Assembly: GCF_001280085.1 (NCBI RefSeq)
Contig: NZ_LGED01000013.1
Coordinates: forward strand, 1 to 64,000
Source: Saccharothrix sp. NRRL B-16348
Lineage (GTDB): Bacteria; Actinomycetota; Actinomycetes; Mycobacteriales; Pseudonocardiaceae
Reading direction: 5' to 3'
Length of the DNA stretch: 64,000 bases
Each line of letters begins with the position of its first letter. Within the stretch, counting starts at the first letter, position 1. A program made the position numbers and the translations under genes. The notes under the pieces are model-generated. The model was given only the letters and a program-made list of their open reading frames with translations, was not told the origin of the DNA and did not search any database. Shown here one piece after another: positions 16,681 through 26,020 of the stretch.

Positions 16681-17535
16681 ATGCTTTCGGTGCGGGCCAA
16701 CGGCGTTGAACTCGGTGTGGAGGTCTTCGGTCGTGAGGCCGATCCCCTCGTGCTGCTGGCCGGCGGCACCACCATGCACTCGTGGCCGGACGCGCTGTGC
16801 GAACGGCTCGCGGCAGGCGGACGTCGGGTGGTCCGCTACGACCTGCGCGACTGCGGTGCCTCCACGACCGTCGACCCCGAGGCGCCCGGCTACACACTCC
16901 GCGATCTCGCCACCGACGCGGCGGCGCTCGTCGGCGCGCTCGGCGCCGCCACCGCCCACCTCGGCGGCATCGGGGTCGGCGGCATGGTCGCCCAGGTCGC
17001 CGCGCTCGACCACCCGGGCGCGTTCTCGGCGCTGACCCTGGTCGGGACCCGGCCCGTCGCGCCCGGGCCGGTCGACGACGACCTCCCCGATCACGACGCA
17101 AAGGCGATGGGAGCGCTGTTCTCGCTCCCGAGGCCCGAGTGGAACGACCGGGCCGCGGTCGCCGCGTACGCCGCCGACCGCGCGGTGCTGCTCGGTGACG
17201 ACCCGGAGCAGGCGCGCGCGACCGCTACGCGGATCTGGGACCGCACACCGTCGAGCGACCCCTCAGCGCACGAGGCGAACCAGCTCGGGATGGTGTTCGC
17301 CCGACTCGACTGCGCGCCGCGGTGGCGCGAACGGCTCGGCGACCTGGACGTGCCGACGCTGGTCGTGCACGGCCGCGCGAACCGGTTCTTCCCCGTCGGC
17401 AACGGCGAAGCGCTCGCCGACCGGATCCCCGGCGCGCGGTTGCTCGTCCTGGACGACGTGGCCACCGCGCTGCCCGACGCCGCGGCCGAGCAGGTCGCCG
17501 CGGCGATGCTCGACCTGCCGCACCCACGCCGCTGA
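16681..17535 (+). CDS. Alpha/beta-hydrolase-fold protein lacking the catalytic triad
   Basis: A 284-aa protein of the same subfamily as RdmC/DnrP-type esterases by overall pattern (LAGGTTMHSW, RYDLRDCGAST). The nucleophile elbow reads GGIGVGGMVAQ, with Gly98 where GHSMGG normally has Ser. The acid position in VVHGRANRFFPV is Asn234, where an Asp is expected. The His position in LDDVATALPD is Thr262, where the family has GMGHDLP. The frame is fully open and otherwise well conserved, so it is probably a folded pseudoenzyme rather than an unmaintained gene. Its role is unknown. Confidence 0.85.
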   Translation: MLSVRANGVELGVEVFGREADPLVLLAGGTTMHSWPDALCERLAAGGRRVVRYDLRDCGASTTVDPEAPGYTLRDLATDAAALVGALGAATAHLGGIGVGGMVAQVAALDHPGAFSALTLVGTRPVAPGPVDDDLPDHDAKAMGALFSLPRPEWNDRAAVAAYAADRAVLLGDDPEQARATATRIWDRTPSSDPSAHEANQLGMVFARLDCAPRWRERLGDLDVPTLVVHGRANRFFPVGNGEALADRIPGARLLVLDDVATALPDAAAEQVAAAMLDLPHPRR

Positions 17536-17571
17536 CCACCACACGGTCATGACGCGGCATCGGCAGGCCGG

Positions 17572-18618
17572 TTATCGCGTTGGCGCGGCCTGTCGCCGGT
17601 CGGACCGGACCTCGATGGCGCCGGCATCCCGTTCCAGTGCGGCCAGGACGTCGGCGGCGTCGAACACCTCGCCGGGGGCCGCGGCACCAGGGCCCCGGTG
17701 GCGTCCGTCGAGGAGCCGGACGACGCCTTCGACGACGATCGGCGCGGTCACGGCGTAGATGTCGCGCCCGGTCGCGCTGATCCGCCGGGTGTCCGCCCCG
17801 TGGCGCACGACGACGTCCACGACGAACCGCTGTTCCGAACGCCCCTGCTCGTCGGTCGGGGCCGGCGGCGGCGTGGCGGCGTCGCGGAGTTCCTCGAGCG
17901 GGGCGGTGTTGAGGTAGGAGCGGAGCTCGCCCACGGCGAGGTGGCGATCGATGGTGATCACCTCGGAGAACGGCAGCTGCACGACCGACTGCTCGCCCAA
18001 CGGCGACGGGTAGGACCAGGTGCCGGACGGCGCCGGGTTCTCCAGCGCGGTCAGCGCGTTGTCGCGGATCACCAGGCGGGTCGCGGTGTTGCGCTCCCCG
18101 GTGACCCGGGTGCCCGCGGTCGGCCACCAGCGATCGAGGCCGATCGCGACCTCGACCTCGTCGGCGTGCGAGCCGCCGTCGAGCGCGGCCGTCACCAGCA
18201 GGTCGGCGAGACCGCCGTAGAACGCCATGGCGGGGACGACGGCGACGCCCGCGGCTCGGGCGGGTGCGTCGAGGTCGCGGTAGAGCGCCTGCACGACCGG
18301 CTGCTCGGCGGTGACGTCGAGGTAGTGGGCGCCGGCCTCGACCGCGGCGCGGGCGAGCGGGAGCGCGGTGTCGAGGAACGGCCCGGCGCAGTTGATGACC
18401 GCGCTCGTGCCGGCCACCGCCGCCCGGAGCAGGTCGGGGTCTTCGATGCCCACGACCCGGCGTTCGAGGGCCGCGTGTCGCGGTGGGACGGCGGCCAGGC
18501 GCTCGGCGCTGCGGCCGGCCAGGACCGGAACCAGTCCGCGCCGCAGCAGTTCGTCGACGACGAAGCGTCCTGTGTGGCCGGTGGCGCCGTAGACGAGGAC
18601 TCGATCGGTTGCGTTCAC
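17572..18618 (-). CDS. Saccharopine-dehydrogenase-like NAD(P)-binding protein
   Basis: A 348-aa protein with an N-terminal Rossmann motif VLVYGATGHTGRFVVDELL and the family segments INCAGPFLD and AGAHYLDVTAEQPV. It resembles saccharopine-reductase-like/trans-acting enoyl-reductase proteins of actinobacteria. GTG at 18618 is chosen because the motif begins 7 residues later. Divergent from the GlxA-type regulator 71 bp away, which probably controls it. Confidence 0.86.
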   Translation of the reverse strand: MNATDRVLVYGATGHTGRFVVDELLRRGLVPVLAGRSAERLAAVPPRHAALERRVVGIEDPDLLRAAVAGTSAVINCAGPFLDTALPLARAAVEAGAHYLDVTAEQPVVQALYRDLDAPARAAGVAVVPAMAFYGGLADLLVTAALDGGSHADEVEVAIGLDRWWPTAGTRVTGERNTATRLVIRDNALTALENPAPSGTWSYPSPLGEQSVVQLPFSEVITIDRHLAVGELRSYLNTAPLEELRDAATPPPAPTDEQGRSEQRFVVDVVVRHGADTRRISATGRDIYAVTAPIVVEGVVRLLDGRHRGPGAAAPGEVFDAADVLAALERDAGAIEVRSDRRQAAPTR

Positions 18619-18676
18619 GAGACCATCGTCGGGTGCGACACCGGTCCGGCACGAGTGTCCGAAACGACGTGTGTCG

Positions 18677-18682
18677 TACAAT
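18677..18682 (+). promoter_or_regulatory. Candidate -10 box giving a leaderless transcript
   Basis: TACAAT lies 8 nt before the ATG of the GlxA-type regulator, and no Shine-Dalgarno precedes that ATG. Transcription would start at or next to the start codon, giving a leaderless mRNA, which is common in actinobacteria. No convincing -35 element was seen. Confidence 0.4.
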
Positions 18683-18689
18683 ATGAGAC

Positions 18690-19634
18690 ATGCTCAGGAT
18701 CGCCCTCGTCCTGCACGGCTCCGCGATGCTGTACGAGATCGCGATCGCGTCCGAGATCTTCGGCGTCGACCGCTCGGACCTGTCCCCCACCGGCCAGTGG
18801 TACGACCTCGTGGTCTGCACCGCCGACGGCGCACCGCACCCCTGGCTCGCGCACCTGCCGACCACGTCGTACGCCGGGATCGCCCACGTCGACACCGTCG
18901 TCGTGCCGTCGTCCGACGACCTCGACGACAACCCCGACCCCGACCTGCTCGACGCGCTGCGCGCGGCCCACGACCGCGGCGCCCGCATCGCGTCGCTGTG
19001 CACCGGCGCGTTCGTCCTGGCGGCGGCCGGGGTGCTCGACGGCCGGGTCGCGGCGACGCACTGGATGCACGCCGAGGACCTCGCCCGCCGCTACCCGCAG
19101 GTCGACGTCCGACCCGACGTGCTCTACGTCGACGAGGGCGACGTGCTCACCTCGGCGGGCAAGACGGCGGCGCTCGACCTCTGCCTCCACCTGGTGCGGC
19201 GCGACCTCGGCGCCGCCGCCGCCAACGGGATCGCACGGCGGCTCGTCGTGCCTGCCCACCGGAGCGGCGGCCAAGCGCAGTTCATCACCCCGCCCGCCGA
19301 GCCACGACGCCAGGACGGCCTCGCACCCACCCTCGAGTGGGCACGCGCCCGGCTCGACCAGCCCCTGACCGTGCGCGACCTCGCCGGGCACGCCAACCTC
19401 AGCACCCGCCAACTCGCCCGCCGGATGCGGGCCGAACTCCAGGCCGGACCGCTCGACTGGCTCCACCACCAGCGGATCGCCCGCGCCCAGGAACTCCTCG
19501 AACGCACCGACGCTTCGATCGACCGGATCGCGACCAGTTGCGGCATGGGCACGTCCACCACGTTGCGCCGGCACTTCCACCGCGTCCTCGGCGTCACCCC
19601 CACCGCGTACCGGGCGACGTTCCGCCTGGGGTGA
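18690..19634 (+). CDS. GlxA-type transcriptional regulator (DJ-1/PfpI + AraC HTH)
   Basis: A 314-aa regulator. Residues 1-190 form a DJ-1/PfpI-like amidotransferase fold with the nucleophile-elbow Cys in IASLCTGAFVLAAAG. Residues 215-314 form an AraC double helix-turn-helix: LTVRDLAGHANLSTRQLARRM and the second motif around CGMGTSTTLRRHFHRVLGVTP. Likely activator or repressor of the divergent saccharopine-dehydrogenase-like gene. No Shine-Dalgarno is present and the transcript may be leaderless. Confidence 0.92.
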   Translation: MLRIALVLHGSAMLYEIAIASEIFGVDRSDLSPTGQWYDLVVCTADGAPHPWLAHLPTTSYAGIAHVDTVVVPSSDDLDDNPDPDLLDALRAAHDRGARIASLCTGAFVLAAAGVLDGRVAATHWMHAEDLARRYPQVDVRPDVLYVDEGDVLTSAGKTAALDLCLHLVRRDLGAAAANGIARRLVVPAHRSGGQAQFITPPAEPRRQDGLAPTLEWARARLDQPLTVRDLAGHANLSTRQLARRMRAELQAGPLDWLHHQRIARAQELLERTDASIDRIATSCGMGTSTTLRRHFHRVLGVTPTAYRATFRLG

Positions 19635-19903
19635 CACCGCCCCTGCCCCGTTTCGGGCGATGCCGTGTCGTCCGGGAAACCGTCACGGTCGCAGGTGCGT
19701 CGGAGGCGAGTCGGAACGGCGCGTTGACGGGGCTGTGGTGGTGGCAGCGGTGGGGTCTGTCGCTGCTCGTGATCAGCGTCGCCGTCGGCCTGGTCGGCTC
19801 GTTGACGGGCGACGTGTCGGGCCTGGTCGTCGCCGGCCGGGTCGTCTGGCTGTGCGGTTCCGCGTTCGTGCTGATGCCCCGCTGGGAGCTGTTCCGGGCG
19901 TAG
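19631..19903 (+). CDS. Small two-TM membrane protein, uncertain start
   Basis: A 90-aa frame whose GTG at 19631 overlaps the stop of the GlxA-type gene by 4 bp (GTGA), suggesting coupling. Two hydrophobic segments are visible, LSLLVISVAVGLVGSL and GLVVAGRVVWLCGSAFVL, ending in PRWELFRA. No family is recognised. An internal start could apply, because the first 25 residues are low-quality. Confidence 0.45.
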   Translation: MTPPLPRFGRCRVVRETVTVAGASEASRNGALTGLWWWQRWGLSLLVISVAVGLVGSLTGDVSGLVVAGRVVWLCGSAFVLMPRWELFRA

Positions 19904-20028
19904 GAACGGCGAAACCAGGAGCCGGCTCGACGCGGCGAGTCGTAACCCGCTGCACTCTCCGGACGATTACATGTACACCCGCTCGGGTGGAACCGCCCGA
20001 CGGGTTCGCATGACCCGGGGAGGCTGTT

Positions 20029-23000
20029 GTGCCTGTCGAGCCCGAGGAGATCCGGTTCGCCGTCGTCCTCAACGGCGGGGTGAGCCTGGCTGTCTGGATG
20101 GGTGGCGCGGTCTTGGAGCTGGACCGCCTCACGCGAAGCACGTCCGTCTACGGAACCCTTTTGACGATGGCCGGCTGCAAGGCGCGCGCCGACGTGATCT
20201 CCGGGACGTCCGCGGGCGGCATCAACGGGGCCGCGCTCGCGCTCTCCCAGGTCAACGCCAACGCCCGGCTGGACGAGCTGCGGGGGCTGTGGGCGGAGCA
20301 GGGGCGGATGGAGCAGCTCCTGCGCACGCCGTTCCTCGGCCAGCCGGTGTCCTTGCTGCGCGGCGACGAGTTCTTCCTGCCCCGGCTGCGGGAAGCGCTC
20401 GAAGGGCTCATCGCCGACCACGAGCCGACCCGGCCCGAGGACCGCCCGATCGACCTGCGGATCACCACGACCGTGCTCGACGGGGTGCCGCAGCCGACGT
20501 TCGACGACCTCGGGCAGCCGCTGACCCAGTACGAGCACCGGTGCACGTTCACGTTCCGCCGCGACCACCCCTTGCACGGGAGGAGGGGTGACGAGCTCCA
20601 GCCGCGGGACGACTTCCGGCCCGACGACCTCCGCGCCCGCGTGGCGCAGCTGGCGCTGGCCGCCCGGTCGTCGGCGTCGTTCCCGTTCGCGTTCGAGCCC
20701 TCGTACGTCCCGGTCAACGGTGTCGTCGGGCCGGATCGGCCGGACATGGGCGAGTTCGCCTCCTGGGCCGACCGGTCGCGCACCGACCGGTCGCGGTTCG
20801 CCGTGGACGGCGGGCTGCTGGCGAACACGCCCACCACCGAGGCGCTGGAGGCGATCGACCGGATGCCCGCCGGCGGACCCGTGCGGCGGGTGATGCTGCT
20901 GTTGTTCCCGCACTCCGAGCTGCCCGGCGACGAACCCGCGCCGGCGGACCCGGACTTCGTGCCCACCACCCTGGGCACCGGCGGGCGGCTGCTGGCGGCG
21001 CTGCGCAACCAGGGCGCCAAGACCTACGTGGACAAGATCGAGGAGCACAACCGCGTCGCCGCGTCACGCCGGGGCAGCCGGGACGAGGTGCTGGACCGGC
21101 TGGCCGACGAGCACCGCCGGGACGGTCCGACGGGGCTGACGGTGCCCGGCAGGCTGTACGCGCTGGTCGAGGCACTGCACCCGCACTACCAGGACCTCAG
21201 GGTGCGGCGGGCGGCGCGGGACATCGCGACCCGGCAGCTCGACGTCGTCGGCTCCAACACCGAGCGTTGGCCGTTCGAACGGGTGCGGCAGGCGGCGGAG
21301 AGCGCCCAGCGGGCCCGGCTGAACGGTCGCGAGGGCTTGCCCTACGTGCCGCCGGACGCGCCGCCGGCCGTGGCGGACGACCTGCTGGGGCGGCACGGCT
21401 GGCGGTGGGGTTTCACGATCGTCGACGGCGTCGCCGGTGCCGTCATGGAGCTGACCGAACGCCTGCTGCGGGTCGTCCCGGCCGACCGGCCGGAACCTCT
21501 CGACCGTGCCGCGGAACTGATCGGCGCGGCCCGGCTGGAGCTGCACTGGGTGCGGGAACGGGTGCGGGCGCTGCGCGCCGAACGCGACCGGCGGTGGGTC
21601 GAGAACCCGGCGGGAAGGCTGGACTTCGAATACTGGGCCGCCCGCTTGGAGTCCTTCGCCCAGGACATGATCGGCGAGGGCCCGGGGATCGTGGGCAACA
21701 AGGTGCGCACGGAGGTCGACACGATCGGGCGGGTGGTCGCCGACGCGTGCCGCATCCTGTTCGCGCTCACCGACGAGCAGCGCGACAGCGGCGGGCTCAC
21801 GCCGTGGTACCTCCTGCTGAAGCCGGAACTGCCGGAGAAGGAGTCCGCGTTGGCCGGTCGGCCCGCCGACTCCCCCGCGCAGCTCACCGCCGACCAGGCG
21901 GCCGACACCGCGCGGCAACCGGCGTGGCTGTCGCGCCTGCTGGCGTTGGAGGTGGCGACGGCGTGCCTGGCCGACGAGTCGCCGACCGGGTACGACCGGT
22001 CCATCGAGCTGATCCAGCTCAGCCTGCACACCGACAACGACTTCGCCGAGTTCAGCACCACCTCCGACGACAAGGCGGGCGGGCTGGCGCTGGGGCGGTT
22101 CGGCGGGTTCCTCAAGCGCTCCTGGCGGGTCAACGACTGGATCTGGGGCCGGCTGGACGCGGCCACCATGCTCTGCCGGGTGCTGTGCGACCAGCGCCGC
22201 CTCCGCCGCGTCGCCGACCTGGAGCACAAGACCGTCGGCCCGGACGTGCCGAACCGGGAGGAGGTGCTGGCCGGTCGCGCCCGAACGGCGGTCGACGAGC
22301 TCACCGACGCGTTGTTCGGCGGGCGGACCACCGGCGAGCCGAAGGTCGACCGGGCGATCGCGGGCGCGGAACGCGAGCTGGCACGCGTGTACGACGGGAC
22401 GATCCGGCCGGACGCGTTGGAGCCCGTGTCCCCGTGCCTGGCCGCGCTCGCGGCGTGGGGCCTCCAGGCGCGGATCGCCGCCGAGGAGCTGCCCCACCTG
22501 CGCGTGGCCGTCGAGGGCGACCTCGACGACGGCGCCGACACCCGGTCCAACGGCGCGCGGTTCGTCCGCGAGCACAAAGCCCTGCTCGACCAGCTCTCCC
22601 AGGTCGACCCGGGCCTGCCGTCGACCGCGCGGGACACCGGGTTGCGGGCGCTGAAGGCCTTCGACCGGGCCGCGATCGGCCGGGAGCCGCTCGGCCAGGA
22701 GGTGTCCAGCGACCAGGCCATCCGGACGGCGGCGACGGCCGCGGCGGTGGCGGTGACCGTGCTCGACAGCGACAACTCGGGACTGGGCGGGATCAAGGCG
22801 ATGCGGCCGATCACGCGCGGGCTGCGCGGCGCGGCGCTGCTGCCGTACTGGGCGGTGGTCGGGCTGACCCGCGGCGGCACGATCGCGCGGTTCCTGGCGG
22901 TGCTCGCGCTCGGCGGCGGCGGGCTGGCGCTGGCGCTCGCGCTGCTCGGGGTGCTGCGCGACGGTCCCGGCAGCGTGGCCGCGGCGGTCGGCGGAGCGTC

Positions 23001-24300
23001 GCTGCTCGCCGCGTTCGGGTACGCGGCCCTGCGCAGCGGCAGCCTCCTGCACGGCTTGGTGCTGCTCACGCCGGTGCTGCCGCTGGCCGCGCACGCGTTG
23101 CAGGTGTCGCTGCACGGCGGACCGGGCGGGCCGACGCTGCCCGCCGCCTCGGCGTTCCTGCTCATCGCGCTGACCGTCGGCGGCCTGCTGGTGATCGGCA
23201 GCCTGCGGTCGCCGCTGCGCACCCCGCTCGGCGTCCTGGCCCGCCCGCGCCGCCGGCCGGGTCGTCCCGCCGTGACCAGGCGTCCGGGGCCCGCCGTCGC
23301 CGCCATGTCGGTGGCCGTGCTGGGGTACTTCTTGATCGCCGCGCTGATCCGGCCCGTGCCGACCGCCCTGTGGATCATGTCCGGGTGCGTTGTCGCGGCG
23401 GTGCTGTTCGGCGTGATCACGGCGTGCGTGCACGGCCGGCGGCTCCAGCGGTGGCTCGCCGACGCCGACCGGCGCTGGACGGTCGAGAGCGCCTTCCACC
23501 CCGCGGCCGTCACCGCCGGGTGGGCGTTGGTGTACGGCGGTGTGTACGCGGTCGCGGTCCTGGTGCTGGTCGGCCTGGAACCCGGCACCGATCCCGCCGG
23601 CGACGGTGTCGTCGGCCGCTGGGCGGGCGCCGACTGGTGGGCGCTGACCGCCCTGGTCACCGCCGCGGTCGCCGCGCTCGTGCTGGTCCTGGTGACGCCG
23701 TGGTTCGTGCCGGTGCGCGCGTGGAAGCGCCTGCGGCGGAACCTGGTGGACGAGGCCACGGTGTCCCTCTACCGCAACCCCGCGCTGGTGACGTCGACCC
23801 TGCGCGTCCTGCTGGAAGGCCGCGGCCTGCTCTACCGGCACCTGGTGCGGCAGTCCGACGGCGGGCCGGTGCTCGGTCCGCGCGGCGAGCGGATCGCGGC
23901 CCGCATCCGCGCCGGGCTGTGGCCGCCCGATCCGGCGACCGACGGCGCGGAAGACCCACGGACCGCGGCACGGCGGTACGTGGAGGCGTCCCGGACGGCC
24001 GACGCGACCGCGCTGTGGCGCTTGTCCTTCCACCGCTCGGAACGCGCGGCCGTGGCCTTGGCCACCCACCTGGACCGCTGCCCGCAGGACTTCTCGCTCG
24101 AGGGTGTCGAACCGGACGGCCGCACGGCCGCGGTCGCGACCCTGGGCCGGGCCGACACCTTGGACGTCATCCACCTGCGCCGCCGCCGTTCCCGGTGGTA
24201 CGTCGACATCGAGAGCCACGCGCCGGCGCCTCCCGCACCGACCGGTCCCGGGCCGGGGCGCCCGGTCGCGCGCGAAGCTCCGGCACGCTCCGGTTCCTAG
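20029..24300 (+). CDS. Giant patatin-like protein with membrane C-terminal region
   Basis: A 1,423-aa putative lipid acyl hydrolase. GTG at 20029 follows GGGGAGG. The patatin fold at the N-terminus has the oxyanion loop NGGVSLAVWMGG, nucleophile Ser61 in VISGTSAGGING and dyad Asp260 in FAVDGGLLANTP. The middle (about 300-930) is helical and Arg-rich, like DUF3376-type patatin-related proteins. About eight hydrophobic segments lie between residues 950 and 1240. A soluble tail of about 190 residues follows, including FHRSERAAVALATHL and a Pro-rich end. The dyad is intact, so it is probably a membrane-bound phospholipase-like enzyme. It is much larger than ordinary patatins and forms a single-gene unit. 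Confidence 0.88.
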   Translation: MPVEPEEIRFAVVLNGGVSLAVWMGGAVLELDRLTRSTSVYGTLLTMAGCKARADVISGTSAGGINGAALALSQVNANARLDELRGLWAEQGRMEQLLRTPFLGQPVSLLRGDEFFLPRLREALEGLIADHEPTRPEDRPIDLRITTTVLDGVPQPTFDDLGQPLTQYEHRCTFTFRRDHPLHGRRGDELQPRDDFRPDDLRARVAQLALAARSSASFPFAFEPSYVPVNGVVGPDRPDMGEFASWADRSRTDRSRFAVDGGLLANTPTTEALEAIDRMPAGGPVRRVMLLLFPHSELPGDEPAPADPDFVPTTLGTGGRLLAALRNQGAKTYVDKIEEHNRVAASRRGSRDEVLDRLADEHRRDGPTGLTVPGRLYALVEALHPHYQDLRVRRAARDIATRQLDVVGSNTERWPFERVRQAAESAQRARLNGREGLPYVPPDAPPAVADDLLGRHGWRWGFTIVDGVAGAVMELTERLLRVVPADRPEPLDRAAELIGAARLELHWVRERVRALRAERDRRWVENPAGRLDFEYWAARLESFAQDMIGEGPGIVGNKVRTEVDTIGRVVADACRILFALTDEQRDSGGLTPWYLLLKPELPEKESALAGRPADSPAQLTADQAADTARQPAWLSRLLALEVATACLADESPTGYDRSIELIQLSLHTDNDFAEFSTTSDDKAGGLALGRFGGFLKRSWRVNDWIWGRLDAATMLCRVLCDQRRLRRVADLEHKTVGPDVPNREEVLAGRARTAVDELTDALFGGRTTGEPKVDRAIAGAERELARVYDGTIRPDALEPVSPCLAALAAWGLQARIAAEELPHLRVAVEGDLDDGADTRSNGARFVREHKALLDQLSQVDPGLPSTARDTGLRALKAFDRAAIGREPLGQEVSSDQAIRTAATAAAVAVTVLDSDNSGLGGIKAMRPITRGLRGAALLPYWAVVGLTRGGTIARFLAVLALGGGGLALALALLGVLRDGPGSVAAAVGGASLLAAFGYAALRSGSLLHGLVLLTPVLPLAAHALQVSLHGGPGGPTLPAASAFLLIALTVGGLLVIGSLRSPLRTPLGVLARPRRRPGRPAVTRRPGPAVAAMSVAVLGYFLIAALIRPVPTALWIMSGCVVAAVLFGVITACVHGRRLQRWLADADRRWTVESAFHPAAVTAGWALVYGGVYAVAVLVLVGLEPGTDPAGDGVVGRWAGADWWALTALVTAAVAALVLVLVTPWFVPVRAWKRLRRNLVDEATVSLYRNPALVTSTLRVLLEGRGLLYRHLVRQSDGGPVLGPRGERIAARIRAGLWPPDPATDGAEDPRTAARRYVEASRTADATALWRLSFHRSERAAVALATHLDRCPQDFSLEGVEPDGRTAAVATLGRADTLDVIHLRRRRSRWYVDIESHAPAPPAPTGPGPGRPVAREAPARSGS

Positions 24301-24305
24301 CTCCT

Positions 24306-24345
24306 GCCGGCGGGTCGTCGGGTGGACCGTGCCGTCCCCGCCGGC
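24306..24345. terminator. Hairpin between convergent genes
   Basis: GCCGGCGGG at 24306-24314 pairs with CCCGCCGGC at 24337-24345 across a 22-nt loop. It sits between the stops of the patatin-like gene and the convergent pentapeptide-repeat gene. No U-tract is present, as is usual in GC-rich actinobacteria. Confidence 0.5.
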
Positions 24346-24367
24346 TCCGGAGGGCCGCAGAGGGCGG

Positions 24368-25927
24368 TCAGTCCTGGGCGAAGTTCCACAGGACGTCCGG
24401 GTACTCCAAGCGGCTCGGGCCGGCGTCGTCGACGAGCGCTTCCCACTCTTGGCCTTCGTCGTCGGCGGACACGGCTGACACGCGCCAGGTGGCGGGCCAG
24501 TCCCGGTACAGCGGCACCCGCCTGGCGCGCACGTCGTTCGCCACGGCGTTCTCGCAGTCGCTCAGGTCCGCGGCTCCCGCGAACGAGACGCGGTCGAAGA
24601 GGATGCCGTTGCGGAGGCCGATCGCGTGCAACCAGGCGTCACCGTTGAACACGACGTGCGAGAACAGGGGTGTGCCGGCGCTGAACTCGGCTTTGACGAA
24701 CCACACCTCGTCCGCGAACGTGCTCGAGGAGATCCGGGTGGCGCCGAAGAAGTCCGCGCCCCGGAAGTTGACCTCACCGTCGAAGGCCGTCGACTCGATC
24801 TCGACCGACTCGCGGAACGTCGCGCCCGCGAACATCGCGGCGGCTGAGAACCGCGCGTCGGCGCACCGGAAGGCGCCCTCGAACGCGGCGCCCTGGAACG
24901 TGACGCCGGCCGCGAACCGGGTGCCGGTCAACGTCGCGGCGCCGGTGACGCGGAGTCCGTGGAAGTCCGCTTCGGTCCGGAACAGCGTGCCGTCGAGCAC
25001 CAGGTCACCGCCGACCCGCGCCGCCGCGGCCAGGACCGGCCCGTCGAAGGTGGCGTCGACGAGGTCGAGTTCCTCGCCCGTCGCCAGACCCGTGAAGTCA
25101 CACGTGCCGGTGAAGGTCGTCTCGGTGAACACCGCTTTCCGGACGTGGCAGCCGGTGAGGCTGAAGTCCTCCAGGGTGGCTTTCGACAGGTCCAGGCCGA
25201 CGTCCCAGAACGTCGCGGAAGCCGACTCGGGCGACGGGCGGAGGTGCTCGATCAGGATGCGCTGCGCCGCCGAGCGGACCTGCGCGTTGCGGCTGCGCGC
25301 GGTCGCGTCGCCGGAATCGGTCACCGGCATCCGGAGCAGGGAGCAGATCACGTTGACGACCGTCTGGCGCATTCGCGGCTGGTCGTCGGCCAGGCGCTCG
25401 AAGCCGTACAGACCGGCGAGCTGCACCGTGATGTTGTCCGAACCGAACTGCTCGGCCGCCTTCGTGTAGATCTCGGTCACGCGTCGCTCGGCCGCGTCGT
25501 GGCGACCGTCACCCGCGACCTGCTCCGCGTGCCTCCCGTTGGCCTCGGCGACCTCCTCGGCGTGACGCTGGGCCCGGTCGCGCTGCTCCAGCTCGACCTG
25601 CCGGTTCCGCAGCTCGTCACGACGCACCTGCAGCTCCAGTTCCTGGGTGCGCTGCCGCCGTGCGGCCAGGTACAGCGCGAACACGCCACCGCCGCCCACG
25701 GCGATGGCCGACGCCGTCTTGATGACGTCCAGGTGGGCGGTCGCCCGCTGCTCCGCGTCGGCGAGCGCGAGACCGTCGACCCACCGCCACAGCACCACGA
25801 GCACGACACCCGCGATCACCAGCACGACACCCGCGACCACCGGCACCGTCCACCTCGGCAGCGGAGCGCGCGACAGGGCTGCGGCAGGCGGGTTCGACGC
25901 GCCGGCGGAATCGGTCACACCGATCAA
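24368..25927 (-). CDS. Membrane-anchored pentapeptide-repeat protein
   Basis: A 519-aa protein. Two N-terminal TM segments (about 27-47 and 70-88) frame a short outside loop. A charged coiled-coil-like stretch (about 90-150; QELELQVRRDELRNRQ) follows. Next comes a helical module, TVQLAGLYGFERLADDQPRM, typical of actinobacterial pentapeptide-repeat proteins. Residues about 230-460 are degenerate A(D/T)F-type pentapeptide repeats, giving a right-handed quadrilateral beta-helix: VFTETTFTGTCDF and ADFHGLRVTGAATLTGTRF. Function unknown; often near phage-defence or stress loci but not diagnostic. The nearest same-strand gene upstream is 93 bp away. Confidence 0.85.
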   Translation of the reverse strand: MIGVTDSAGASNPPAAALSRAPLPRWTVPVVAGVVLVIAGVVLVVLWRWVDGLALADAEQRATAHLDVIKTASAIAVGGGGVFALYLAARRQRTQELELQVRRDELRNRQVELEQRDRAQRHAEEVAEANGRHAEQVAGDGRHDAAERRVTEIYTKAAEQFGSDNITVQLAGLYGFERLADDQPRMRQTVVNVICSLLRMPVTDSGDATARSRNAQVRSAAQRILIEHLRPSPESASATFWDVGLDLSKATLEDFSLTGCHVRKAVFTETTFTGTCDFTGLATGEELDLVDATFDGPVLAAAARVGGDLVLDGTLFRTEADFHGLRVTGAATLTGTRFAAGVTFQGAAFEGAFRCADARFSAAAMFAGATFRESVEIESTAFDGEVNFRGADFFGATRISSSTFADEVWFVKAEFSAGTPLFSHVVFNGDAWLHAIGLRNGILFDRVSFAGAADLSDCENAVANDVRARRVPLYRDWPATWRVSAVSADDEGQEWEALVDDAGPSRLEYPDVLWNFAQD

Positions 25928-26020
25928 GTCGGCAACCCGCCCGCGGACGCTTCACCTCTCCGGGCGGATCGACTCGGATTTCACTCGACCAGGTGAGCTG
26001 TGCGCGGAACCGTAGGGGCG

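Noticed and set aside
21064..24219. 1,051-codon open frame antisense to the patatin-like gene
   Set aside because: High-GC antisense shadow; composition is Arg/Gly/Pro/Gln-rich with no recognisable domain, while the plus-strand gene has clear motifs.
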